This document shows positions 1 to 11,393 of a stretch of 64,000 nucleotides of DNA, piece after piece. The DNA is from Phlebopus portentosus (taxonomy: Eukaryota; Basidiomycota; Agaricomycetes; Boletales; Boletinellaceae), in assembly GCA_037892935.1 (NCBI GenBank), contig JAYXKI010000010.1:1178001-1242000 (forward strand), read 5' to 3'. The notes beneath the pieces are model-generated. The model saw only the letters and a program-made list of their open reading frames with translations, was not told where the DNA came from and searched no databases. The translations under genes and the position numbers were made by a program. Position 1 is the stretch's first letter, and each line of letters opens with the position of its first letter.

Positions 1-1148
1 GCCAAAAGCTAGCTTGCTGCTGTTGGCGAGCAGATAGGACAAGAAGTATTTAAGGGCAGAGATGAAGTGCATGCAGCATCCTGAGAGAAGGACAGTATAG
101 AGCATGGATAACGGTGGCGCCAAAGAACGGGACGACAGGACGCACGACAAAGAGATGGAGATGTGCCAGGAAAAGTAGTGCGATTGCAAGAGTTGCCCAT
201 TTTGTTGACGGTGACAAGAGCCATTAGTGTTTGTTCTAGCGCGCCGAGATCTAGCCTCCGTAACAGTTAGGACAACTCGCTTCGTCATATATTATAAGCG
301 AATCACGGAGAGAACCCTAAGTTTCAGAACGCTGCAGTTGACGTAGGCTCTGTCCTGGCAGGAGAATTTCCGGCAGGAGTATCTGAAATGGTGAGCAAGA
401 CTGTTCGGGTTTACGATCGTGCGAAAGAGGGGGAACGAGGACAGACTCACAATTACCAGACCCTAGAGTTTTGGGGGACGAGCGCTTTTCACGAATCCCG
501 AAGGCGACATCCGTGCTTCAGAATAGGAATACGATTTAAGCATAAGGTGATCATGAAAAATCGCCTCGCCCAAGTTGAAGAACCTATGGGCATTTCAAAC
601 ACGTCTTTCGTGAGAGAACTGATGGCTATTCATTTTTTTGAAAACAAACTCTGGCGGAATTTCGAGAATTAAAAAGGAGTCGCATTTGCGCGCGATCGCT
701 CAACTTTAAGGCCGGCGATCTACTCGTTTGGGGTCTAGGCATTTACATTCCTCGCCTCGCGCCCTATCCCCGGAACTGGAAATTACGCTCTCATCTTGAG
801 GGCCTGACCAGAAGCGTAAGCGGGGAAACCCGCGACAAATTGCGACCGGCTTTAGTCCTCGTTGAAGACGTTTAATGAAGGCATTAATTCACTTCTCAAA
901 CGACATATCAGGCGCAATACAGTTGTGATAGCAGTCGGAGCGACCAGACACGTAATACTCGCATTACTTCCACCATTCATCTTAGGCAAGACATTATCGC
1001 CACTCGGAATGCTTGAGCTTTATCTACGACTTCCTAAGTGGATTCTACATTCATCCAGTGGGAAACTCCCATCATCGAAGCGACCCAGAAAGCAAAGCTT
1101 TGTACCTTTCGTGTAGCTAATGTACAATCAATGCAAACATGCGCCACT
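1..1148. other. Left-edge region without a convincing gene
   Basis: Short open frames occur here but none has a recognisable domain, codon pattern or splice structure. On the minus strand one frame from about position 240 stays open to the window edge and encodes a rather hydrophobic peptide; it could be part of a membrane-protein exon that continues outside the window, but this rests only on openness and hydrophobicity. The stretch next to 1149 probably holds the 3' untranslated region of NUP85. Confidence 0.3.
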
Positions 1149-3984
1149 CTATGCCGGGACTTCATTCTCATATGTCGATGGACCGTCTGCAGAAGCCGGT
1201 CCTGGCAGATTGCATCTAGCCAAATAGCGCGCTAAAGCCAATCGTAAATCATCAAGTCGAGCGAAGGCTTCTTTGGTCCCATCGGATTTCAGAACACGAG
1301 CAAGAATGCCGAGATAGTCGTTCCCACAGCCTTGACTCGTCCGTAGGACGACTTCTTCGAGACGTCTGAGTAATAAACAAGCGTCGCTTGACGAGATGGC
1401 TAATTCTTGCTCTGCAGTGACGTGTCAGGGAGAAGACAGAGAAAGGCGAAATTGCCGCACCATCTTCTAAGAATGCAATAGCATCGTACAACAGAACGCC
1501 CCACCATGCTCTTGGAGCGAGATCCTCAACGAAGATTGATACCAGATCCAGCAGGGCATTTTCCAAGTCATTGTCCATTTTTCGTTGATGAAATTCGGCA
1601 TATCGAACAGCAAACTTGAGTCGCTGGACAAATATACCCTGAGGACCGGGCTCCACCCTAAGCTCAGGAAGTGACGGAGCGATGTCGGCAACTAGGGACA
1701 CGTAATGTGCAGGCCCTTGAATCGACTCACATGATTACATTGAATGCAACAAATATATCCAGAGACGAGAACATACCTTGAGTTATGTACTCCTCCATGA
1801 CAGTCTCTATGATATGGCCAAGCAGTGTCCAGTCTTCGGCGGACCTACAAAAGGAAACAGCGAGTCCATACTTTTTGAGTTTCGCGAGCTTTCGAGCTGC
1901 AATCTAGAAGAATAAATTATCGTCAATATGAAGACACAAGATAAGAGAACGATCAACGTTGGAAACCTGCCTGACAAATGAACCTCCTGGTATGTTCTCT
2001 TTGGTATTCACAGCAAGTCGCACTAAGTTCCTTGACTATGGCAGATAGATTACTGCTTTGATCTCGCAAGTCCTCTTCAACCTCCATAAGAGCAGTGTAA
2101 TTGTCCTCGTGACGATCACTTATTAATTTTTGACCATCGTTGAACTCCAGTGGCACACGCATTAAGATTTCGTCCGCCATCTCCATGCCGATTTCGCTGC
2201 AAGTGTAAAGGTAATCTACAGTGAGTCTCCATAGTCCTGGGTCAGAGTGCAAGTACTCCGCATATGATAGGACGTAGTAGTCGCGTATGGACATGCCAGT
2301 CCTGAACAGAGCAGTTGGTATCCAAACTCGCCAAATATTGCGAAGTTAGGAACTCACTCATCATCAACATCCGATCCGAGTAAGCCTATGCATGCCATAA
2401 TGTCCACGAGATGCGCAGGGAGCCATGGATCCATACTGTGAGCGATAGCCAGAGCCTGTGCCGGACGTCCTTTTACCAGTTCCAGATGCAGGGCGTCTTC
2501 TTTATCCGTTGGGTCAGCAGGCATATCTAGCAGTATGCTATCTATGATATCCCTGTGGATCAAGATGCATCAGTATCATTCCTGAGTACGAGAAAGGAGA
2601 CGATACGATACGGGAGTTCACTCCTTCGCAAGCCCACGTCCACCCATATTCCGTAGATACAAATCATTTCTTTCCAGTTGCCTCCGAAATCGGTACAAAG
2701 ACGCTCCAAGACGTCTTCTCTCCCTTCTAAAATGCTCAGCAGATCACTGATGTTCTCCCACCAGTTTTCAAATCCATCTCTTCTGTCGTTTTCGGGTACT
2801 CGATCTAACTCGATGCGCAGGGCTTTGACCTTTTCTCTCCATCGGCGAAATGCCGTGGAGAACTCTCTTTCAGTTACGAAGTTCCTCTGGCGCGGATGTT
2901 TATTTAGGATAGCCATGGTCTTCCCGGATAAGAGCTGCACACGCTCTGAAGGGTGTTTTGCAAGATGGCGCAGGAAAAATATCGAGGATCTCGTCAAGCC
3001 ACGCAAAGTGGCTCTTTCGCATAATCGTGTAAGAATCGTATAGCGTCAAGAAAGAGATAGCGCACGCACCGTAACAGGTATGGCCAGAAGAAATCGTCTT
3101 CCCATGGACGCTGGAGATTACTCAGTCGATCTCCCTCCTCCGTCGAAGGCTCGATGGAGTGGGTGTTGAGCCACTCGAGAAGCTCATCGCCAACCGGTAC
3201 ATCTTCGACGCCGTCCTCAGGAAGATATAATACCTTAAAGAGAGAAAATGTCGAGTATAGGCATCTATAATGATCACCTGTATATCGCGGTGGTTCATCA
3301 TTGCTTGAAGACGATTTCTGAATGCAAAGTCATGTCAAATGTTGCTGTGAAGATAAGTAGACAATACATTAAGACTCTACTCACCATCGCGTTGATCCAG
3401 GAGTCCTGTACGTGCAGAATGTAATCATTTGCGATTTTTCTAGATACGGTAACATCCTTCACCGTTCGCACACTGAGGAGATGGAGTAAGACGATGGTAA
3501 GAGTAAGCGGTGGGTAAGAAACCCACCCATTTGCTTCTGCTTTGCTATTTGCCTTGGCATACTTGTAACAAGCTCGGAATACTAGGAAGGTATCTGAGAC
3601 AAACTAAAGGGTAATCTTATTAGTGAGATTGAATCGGTTTAGTCAAAAAACATTATACTCACGACACGTCGCCTTCCAGTTGGAGGATAGTTCAATGCGG
3701 CAAGATATATGTCTGATTCTAACAAGTGGTCCCCAGTGTCACCGCCCTTAGAATTGTAAATTTTGGAACAACTCTAGAGAAAACAGACTCACCTGAGATC
3801 CAGAAGGTGAGACATACACAGCCAGTGAGTTCGAGCGAGGCGACACTGTGAATTGAACTGTTTGGCCTGACTCTACAAACTCGTTGAGCTGTCCTGGAAC
3901 GAAGAGCGCCGGCACCAAATCCAAGTAATTGGGCCTAGCTTCTTCTTCATTGATTTGCGTTCGTCTTCTCTTCACCAGGGCCAT
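1149..3984 (-). CDS. NUP85: Nucleoporin Nup85 (Nup84/Y-complex scaffold)
   Basis: This is a multi-exon gene for a largely helical protein matching the Nup85/Nup75 family, a scaffold of the Y-shaped nuclear pore subcomplex. The first exon (3793-3984, ATG at 3984) begins with a basic stretch and a beta-type segment. Downstream exons carry family-like helices, including a segment reading DPWLPAHLVDIM near 2430 and YLHSDPGLWRLTVDYL near 2230, the usual Nup85 spacing of an AHL helix followed by a leucine/tryptophan helix. The last intron is 1412-1460 (49 nt); the last exon ends with a leucine-rich helix (LRLALARYLARC) and a stop at 1149-1151, giving a normal Nup85 C-terminus. About eight to ten introns are inferred and the middle splice sites were not all resolved. 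The family call is fairly secure; the exact exon set is not. Confidence 0.75.
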
Positions 3985-6983
3985 AATGACTTTCTCTTTA
4001 TCTCTGAGATGCGGTGTAGAAGGTACACCTACGAAGGACTACAAAAAATGTCAGTGGAACACTGCTTGCCTCGTGGTTCGATCACCTGACGTACCAAGTA
4101 TTTCTAACCAGGTTTAGTGGCTTATGAGCTGCAACCAGAGCTACGATAAAGTACTTATTCTTCTGACGCAAAAGTTGTTCCATTGACGCGACAAAGTAAT
4201 TCCAGCTTCCGACGCAATGTAAATGTATAATATCATAACAAACGTCGACTCAAGTCCTAGAGGTTCCCAGTCCCACCGAAAGCTATGGAGCGAAAATTAA
4301 GCGCATCTCGGACGATTTGTATCTGAGGTTAACTTTGGAGCGTGGGTCCGTGTCTTCCCAAAGTAGCTTGCGGCCCTATTGAATCTCTTTATTCACCTAG
4401 ACCGTTATCCGTTACGATTGGTCATCTATGTTCGACGTAATACTGCGCACGCACAAATTTTGCTTCCGGAAACTTCGCCAATTAGGGGCACAAGTGAGAA
4501 TAAGTCCGGAGGACCGCACCGATTCGCCCCTTTCCGAACAAGTAGACAATGTATTCACCACGCGGAAAAGATCGTTTTCATTTCTGGAGGGTCACGAATC
4601 CAGACTATCCTCATTTCACCCTGTTTCTGACTCCCGGACTTTCGCGAAAAGATAGCGCGTTCCCCGGCCAAGGATCTGGTTTATGGACCAGCTGTGATGT
4701 GGTGGGACCCGTCAAACACTTTCCCGTTGTTTGAGCTCACTGATATTGAGGTCTCGACCAGGCCATGAGTAAGTTAGCTAGCTACCCTTGAACTTTACTA
4801 TGTGATCGTTGCACGTCTGACGAAGGCCAGCCTCTGGTGAACCTGGACGCCACTATCAATGCGAATTGCACACATACGCACATATGCAGATCCTGTCCTA
4901 CTAAGCAACTTCATGTCGACGGAAGCAATCCGGGTCCTTATGTTTGCGCGTCCCAGCCACCGCGGCGGAGACGTACAACACTCGAATCACGAGGCTCTTC
5001 ATTCACGAGCCACTTGGAATGCCCTCAATGTAGTCTATGCTTGGCGAGCATGGGTTGTGCATGCGACGCTGCCATTGTCTTTCCCCCTTTGTCTTGCGAG
5101 GTATCGTGGGTAAGAAGCATCTGTCACTATGAACTTCCTGTCAATTATTGCGAGGACTATCGATGAAGGGTCATTCTGTTTGAGTCAGGTTCATGACCTA
5201 TTGTTCCATCAGCATTCACAGGCCACTGCCATCGATCCAACCTGCGCAGGGCATGTGGTGACAAGCCAGAAACTCGTCAACTCCGAGGCGAGGTGGAAGG
5301 CCGTAGAAAAGCCAAATAGCCTCACAACTCTAAACTTAAATTACGCCAATTACTGCGCTTACGTGTCGTTTCTTTGCGGTGCAAACGGACCTCCACACCT
5401 CTTTTATTAGGAAGTCTCCAGCACAGGCTTATCTACAAACGGATCGGAACTCTAGGACTGGGTTCCCTCCCATTTGCTTTCGCCTTACCATGCATAGCCT
5501 TGGCGTGAAGTATAAACCAGACAGGTTCCAATGGTATCCGATAACTGCGCGCGCCAGAGAAAAAGTTGCGAGCAATGGAGAGTAAATGAAGGGTATGAAA
5601 GCAACCTACTGCATGGTAAGTCTATTCTTAGCTATGCCGCGAGACTTCGAGCTTCAGACGAGCCTGTTTCCTACGGGAATTTCGCATAGTTATTCGGGGG
5701 GCTGCCACTCACGGCGTGGCACGAGTCTAAGCTCTAACTTCTTTGGAAGGACTATTTCACCGCTAGTTTACAGCCCTTGGTAATATTCCAGATAGGGTCG
5801 AACTGAAATGTTTTTTGTCTTCTGCTCGGCATCAAGCCTCTACGAGATCGCGCTCTGGGGTTCAGACACATGCATTTCTTCTGTGACTCACCGAAGAAAT
5901 TTGGTAAAACTTCACCAATGATGCGTTAGCATACGCGCGTCGCGGGCTGGATGCTTCTCACCTTCTTGTGAGAAGGTCGGGTTACCCGTACTCAGCTAGG
6001 GTAAGCACTGTATCAGGAGCCTGTTTTCACGTGGTCCTATTCATTAGATCGAATGGAAATCGGCCACTACTTCCTTTTTGGGAAGACCTAACTTGAGACC
6101 TGATTTGACCTGTCACAAATCCAATCACCAGGAATTTAGGTTTCTAGCTTTTAGCTTAGAGTTGAGCCGGTCTCTTTTGAATTTGTAATACACGGGATTA
6201 GCAATTCACGCACTTCGCATAATCGCATTCGTTCGACATTTTGGTCGGGGTACCGGGCGCGGAATTTAGTCAATAAAAAGTAGTAGTACATCCGTATCAT
6301 ATGCCGTTATGTAAATTTACTACTACTATCCGCGGCCTCCCAGGAAACCAGGGATGTGCAAACCATGAGTTATGGCATCTAGCTATGAACTATTCCCGCA
6401 AATATTCTTGCTTACGGATGTAGGGACCAACGTCCGCGCAACTTTTTCAGGCTAGCCAATTTGGTCGAAGACGCACTGTGCAAGATCGTCTTCAGGCCTA
6501 ATATAAACTCCTCTTCCCGCTTGGGCGCCTTTACGTCTTTCCCGACAGACAATTTTGAGCAATGCGCTGAGCAGCAGGATAAAAGGAGCGGAGGGATTTA
6601 ATTCTACATAACGGGATATCGGCCATCTGAGTCAAATGGAAACTAGGATTACACGAAGGGCCCGATATATGGATTGCCAGAAAGTCACTACCGAAGTAGA
6701 ACTTGGAAACGGGAGTCCCAAAACGCATGAAGTTGAGTGATAGAACAAAGAACGAACAGAGAGGTGTGATCAAACCAAAGGCCATATACAAGAGTAAGAA
6801 AAAAACGAGGCGAGATGTTGTGGAGACTACGAAACAGATGAAAGAGTAAAGGAAGACAAGTAACCAATAAATCAAAAAGAAGCGGTTGAAACTGTTCCAC
6901 ATGACACATGCAGGGCACTTGACCGTAACTGCATCACAATAAACTGCACCTCAATAACGTCAACATATAGCACTATGGCGAAA
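3985..6983. other. 3-kb gene-poor region
   Basis: No recognised domain, long open frame or splice-linked exon set was found. Features seen: a perfect 8-bp inverted repeat with a 6-base loop at 5954-5975 (CTTCTCAC / GTGAGAAG); an imperfect AGTAGTAGTA / TACTACTACT inverted pair between about 6278 and 6335; three GACGC words about 25 bp apart near 4160-4220. No terminal repeats, reverse transcriptase or transposase motifs were recognised. The right part should contain the 3' end and terminator of OPI1. Confidence 0.4.
6531..6902 (-). CDS. Doubtful small hydrophobic ORF
   Basis: An ATG-started frame of 123 codons encodes a peptide whose first 70 residues are strongly hydrophobic and could form two or three membrane segments (for example FFLIYWLLVFLYSFICFVV). 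I recognise no family. It sits downstream of the OPI1 stop in the same orientation, inside a gene-poor stretch, with no clear introns or promoter. Thymine-rich non-coding DNA read on one strand gives the same impression, so this may be chance. Listed only because it is the single longest hydrophobic frame in a 3-kb gap. Confidence 0.15.
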   Translation of the reverse strand: MWNSFNRFFLIYWLLVFLYSFICFVVSTTSRLVFFLLLYMAFGLITPLCSFFVLSLNFMRFGTPVSKFYFGSDFLAIHISGPSCNPSFHLTQMADIPLCRIKSLRSFYPAAQRIAQNCLSGKT

Positions 6984-9323
6984 TCAGTCTTTGACGTCGA
7001 CATCCATAGATGTAGGTCTTGTACTGCTTCTGAGGGCACTTAAAACAGTCGCGGCCATTTCGTTTATTGTGTCGTCATCTTCGACGCGATCTTCATCGGC
7101 ATCACGAATCGTCTGAAGCTTCCGGTTGGTATATTCCCAATCGTAACCCGCAAGAGCAGGCAAGCTCTGAGTGCTTGACCGTGGCGTATGCAAAGTCGAT
7201 CCGGACGCAGAAAGTGAGTTGAGCGTCAATGAATCGAGCGAGTGTGCCGCCATCGCCGCGGGTGATGACGCGTCTACAGGCCAAGAGTGTGGGGAAGGAG
7301 GGAAAGACGGGAAGGTTCCTGTAGTACTGCTGCTTACGCTTCCTGCAGTCTCTAGGGTTCCGATAGGGATCTCAGAGGGTATATTTGCATCTGCTGGTAT
7401 ATCGGTTGCATTTTCTGAGTTCCGACGTTGGATACCAATGACACGCAAACGATCAACCCAACTAGAAATTTAACGTGATCAGGCAAGCCTACGTTGTAGT
7501 GAGCGAAGCGGAACTTACACATCGGCACGATCCAAACTTTCCTTTACGATTCCAGTTACATTCCGCAGCATATCCAAGCTTTCTGTCGCTAATGTCATTA
7601 TACGTTGAGCCGCCTGAGTAGCTGAGCCAGCGGTTGGACGAGCTGTTGTATGTCTATGCAGACTGACATCTTCCATACCTGGCAAGGGTGGTACTCCACG
7701 ATTCATAACTTTGGGACTTTGCAACGGAGAGTTAGGTGCGGTGCTTGCAGCGGACGTCAAACCCGATCGGTGCCTTTTATGGGTATTTTTAGTTTGTCCG
7801 GGAGCGTGTCCTTGACTCGGCGGTTGTGCCTGCTTGTGAGCAGTATTTGCCCAGCGCTGAGGAAGATTTAGGATGAATTGTCGTACGCGGGAGCGTGCTG
7901 GCTCTGGAAGTGCTCCACCTGCGTACTTCGATACTACATCGACAACCTGCCGGATGGTCTTTACCACGTCCCTTTTGACGTTTGTCAGCGTCTGCATATG
8001 CGATGCTGATATAGGACGTGCATTCCCATCTTCTGCATAAGCGTTTAAAGATACAATGAAGTTCCTCAGGACCAGTATCTGTCCATCAATGTGATCCGTG
8101 GCATACTGTGAGCGCAGTTAGCCATACTTCCAAATTCGACATATCGGGCGGCCAACAAACCAGTAACCATTGAAGGCAAAACTTAAGCCGTCGCATACTT
8201 TCCTCACTAACGGCGGCACTTATCCCCCCGGCTTCGTATAATAAAGAATGCCAACGGCTGCGGTTGGCTATTTCTCGAGACGAGCTATTTCGATCATTGT
8301 TCTCCATGGAAGCATTTACTAGAACATTACTATTAGCAACGTGAAGCTCAGAAATCAGAAATAATGCCTCACCTTCCGATGTCTCGCCATCTTCACGATC
8401 TTCAATACTAAATTTTGCCGATGATTGATTCCTCGCTTCCCCATTACCATCCACTCGAGTGTCTCCATGCTCCGTTTCTGTTTGATATTCTTGACTAGGT
8501 ATACGATCGCATCTGTCATTGCCATATTTCCCCAACTAATCCACTATCAACGACAATCACAGTAAGGCAAAAGCAAGCACCAACCTTATCTAGCTGTCGG
8601 CATGCAAATTCATCAAGTTGATTTACGGGAAGGCGATTTATCACTGGTTTTGATATACTCCTCACAGACGATTCCATCATCTCCGCACCATACTAAGAAA
8701 ACGCTTATCTAGCGATTGCAACGATGAGTAAAGAATATGCGTACCTTAACTACCCTCGAGCTTGCTTTACTTTGCTCATAGGCCCGTAAAGCTGTAGTAA
8801 CAATCGGGAGGCCAGATACACGAGTGACAAACTGAGCTGAAGCAGTTGATTCTTCTGGTAACGTCGGTTCGCCCTGAGAAGCAGCTGGTGAAGGAGCTAC
8901 ATGGGGCAATGTGCAATAAGCATATATGCGCGAGGGTATTCGAGAGATTACATAGGATTGTGAGTTGGCTAAATTTGACAAAGAAAAATGCGCACAATTT
9001 ACATCGGAAGAAGAGGAGGGACTGGAAGCCGATATACTATTCTTCGCACCGCTGCGCATATCGCCAAGTGCGCTCACTGCAATCATGACACTCTCATCCT
9101 CAGCATCCAAAGAGAGTCGCTTTGATACACTTTGCCTTTCTCTATCGCTCTCAGGATCACAAACGGAAGGCGACGACGGACCCGGGGTAGGTGCGTCTTT
9201 GGGCATTGTTGACTGATTCGGCGGCGTCGCTGGATTGCACAGCTCACTGAGAGAGAGTCTGCGCTTCGACACCGAGCGCGACGGCTGGGGAGGACGAGAT
9301 ACAGAGGAGGGAGAGATGGACAT
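6984..9323 (-). CDS. OPI1: Opi1-family transcriptional repressor of phospholipid genes
   Basis: Opi1 in yeast represses inositol- and choline-responsive phospholipid genes and is held at the ER by phosphatidic acid. Five exons read as 8745-9323, 8588-8692, 8161-8535, 7519-8105 and 6984-7461, giving 707 residues with every junction in frame. Family signatures are the N-terminal motif ALGDMR followed by FVTRVSGLPIVTTALRAY and the junction ASSRVVK-YGAEMMESSV, then the LPVNQLDEFACRQLDK helix, and in exon 4 VKRDVVKTIRQVVDVVSKYA leading into ALPEPARSRVRQFILNLP. The C-terminal exon is serine-rich and ends in an acidic tail. It is longer than yeast Opi1 (404 residues), mainly through low-complexity linkers. 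The ATG at 9323 gives an N-terminus rich in serine and proline. Family assignment is strong; functional conservation is inferred. Confidence 0.88.
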
Positions 9324-11393
9324 GCGGGCTGCTGCTGGTCAGGCTTGGGATGATTGGATAGTGAAACTTTCACGCGTTTATGCCATTAGGGACTAACCCA
9401 CGTGGCGATCTGATGGCTCTCACTCTTCTGGTAGCAGCGTCGATCACTCATCCTTTCTCAGTAGCGAATGTCTTTTGCTCAATTCATCCATCTCCACAAC
9501 GGAATGAACTCACGTTCCTACCAACATTTCCTTGGGGTAGCGTATATTCAGTCACAGGGAGTCGTTCACGAGACGAGACATAGTAACTGAATTCGAAGGC
9601 TGCTTATGTTATAATTTTGCTATCCATAGATCGACGGACCGGACCGCATTATTTACTGTCAATCTCCCTTCTGTTGCTCTCGCGGCAAATTCAAATTCGG
9701 GCAATGCCTCTCATTTAAGCGTCTTATCAACGCGAACTGCTCGACACGTCATAGGTAACGTCATTGGTTTACAAAGGAACGCTCAGTCATGTTCGTATAT
9801 TGATGGGATAAGCCATTTTCCAATTTCCAATACATTATGACGTTTATACAGTAGGGAATCGTGGGAAATACTTTCCCACTTCGAAAATTTATTAGAAAAT
9901 CGAATATTTTATTCATTAGCCTGCCTATAGCATACAACAAGAAGGCAAACGGATGTTATACGGACCAAGAAGTGGAAAGAAAGCAAGAAAGATCAAGAAA
10001 CACATTCAATGAGCAAGAAATAGCAGCAAGAAGTAAGAAAAATGTGGGGAATGATTGATAGAGCAATTGTTGTTATTGATCATCCCAGGATTTATGGACC
10101 AATCCCGACAAGTCTCCACTCCACCATGGAAATGTCATTTGCGGCGTGCCAGTTGTTCATCAGACCAAATTTGACTGCCACCCAGGGTCTCCGCAGTGGC
10201 ACTCACATGATTTTGTATCTGATAATGCATAAAATGTACCGAAAATCCTATACATTATACGATATGGGATTTTTTGTATATTTTGGCTGTACCCGAGTTG
10301 GGATAAAGCCAAAAGCTATACATTATCAGATTTATACATTATCATGCGATACATTATGACAATTTCGACCGTATCATCAAGATCACCGGATACGGACATT
10401 TACAGGCAACTGAGGTAAGAATGCCTATCATTGTACTACCACCATCAGTGGCCCTGCTTTTTATCAGACAAATCAAGGATCTTTTCTTATCCAGTTTTGA
10501 AAACAGAGATACATCAATCAACCAGAACAGTTGTTTCAGATGCAGATCTGAAGTTCGAAGTAATCTTTCTTCGAAAGATCCCATCCTATTATCCCTGTAC
10601 GGCCGGTTATCAAACTGAATTGAATTGCAATGTGCTATCATGGATTCTGTGATTGATGGGACGCATAAATATTGAAGTTTCTCTTATTTCTTTCCTCGAG
10701 AGAATTTACGCATCTCGGTTCTCTGTGAGATGTGATAATGAAGCCAAAATGTATCTCACAGTTTCTTCTTCTATTTTGACTTGTGAGAGCACTGCAGGTA
10801 CTGTACTGGCTTATAAATATAGCCACAAAACAACAAGCTCAGAGATACACCACGATCACCCGCCATTAATGTTCTGAAAAACGTTCTCCCTCCATACAAA
10901 TATTAATGCCGCATGAAAATTAAAGCCAAACGATACATATCCTTAGCTTACGTCGAAACATACTATAAGCGTGTCTTAAATATGTTACATAGCCTGCCAG
11001 GGTGTCATCGCGGAAAATATCGTGAGTGTCTATACGTGGCTGTGAAATAAAACGGAGGGAAAAGGATAATTGATACTAGTACTGTCCCCTGGACATGAAA
11101 CAAGGTGCACAGAACAACCCAGCAGATAAAGAGACACGAAGAAAGTGAAGGCGATGGGGAATGGCTCGGAAGTATAGGTCAGTGGACGTACGGAATTAAA
11201 CAGAGTATTAAAAAAGAGTAAATACGCGAGTGTACAAGCACCGCCAGAAACTTAGAGATACGAAACGTGAGGCATGAGAGGGGTTAGGTGTGTTTTCAAG
11301 TGACATAATGAGAAAGAAAGATTGTTATCCAGTATCCCAATGCCGCACGGCGGATTTTGCTGGCAATGTCCATCAGAGTCGCAAAGAATAGAA
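9324..11393. other. AT-rich spacer between OPI1 and the GATA factor
   Basis: About 2 kb holding the OPI1 upstream region on the left and the 3' end of the GATA gene on the right. No domain-bearing frame was found; the short open frames are unlinked and lack splice-compatible partners. The middle part (about 9830-10360) is AT-rich and contains repeated ATACATTAT words, described as a separate repeat. Confidence 0.4.
9830..10360. repeat. Block with repeated ATACATTAT word, flanked by a 12-bp direct repeat
   Basis: The 9-mer ATACATTAT occurs at 9830-9838, 10250-10258, 10318-10326, 10334-10342 and 10349-10357. The first and last copies extend to an identical 12-mer, ATACATTATGAC, at 9830-9841 and 10349-10360, so the block is bounded by perfect direct repeats about 507 bp apart. 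No terminal inverted repeat or coding capacity was seen. It could be a small non-autonomous insertion, a decayed satellite, or chance in AT-rich DNA; three of the five copies lie in the last 43 bp. Confidence 0.4.

Noticed and set aside
4060..4100. GGTTCGATCAC, another possible T-loop
   Set aside because: The upstream 60-70 bases lack an A-box and a clover-leaf; probably chance.
3985..6983. Transposon remnant in the large gap
   Set aside because: No long terminal repeat, terminal inverted repeat pair, target-site duplication or transposase/reverse transcriptase fragment could be found.
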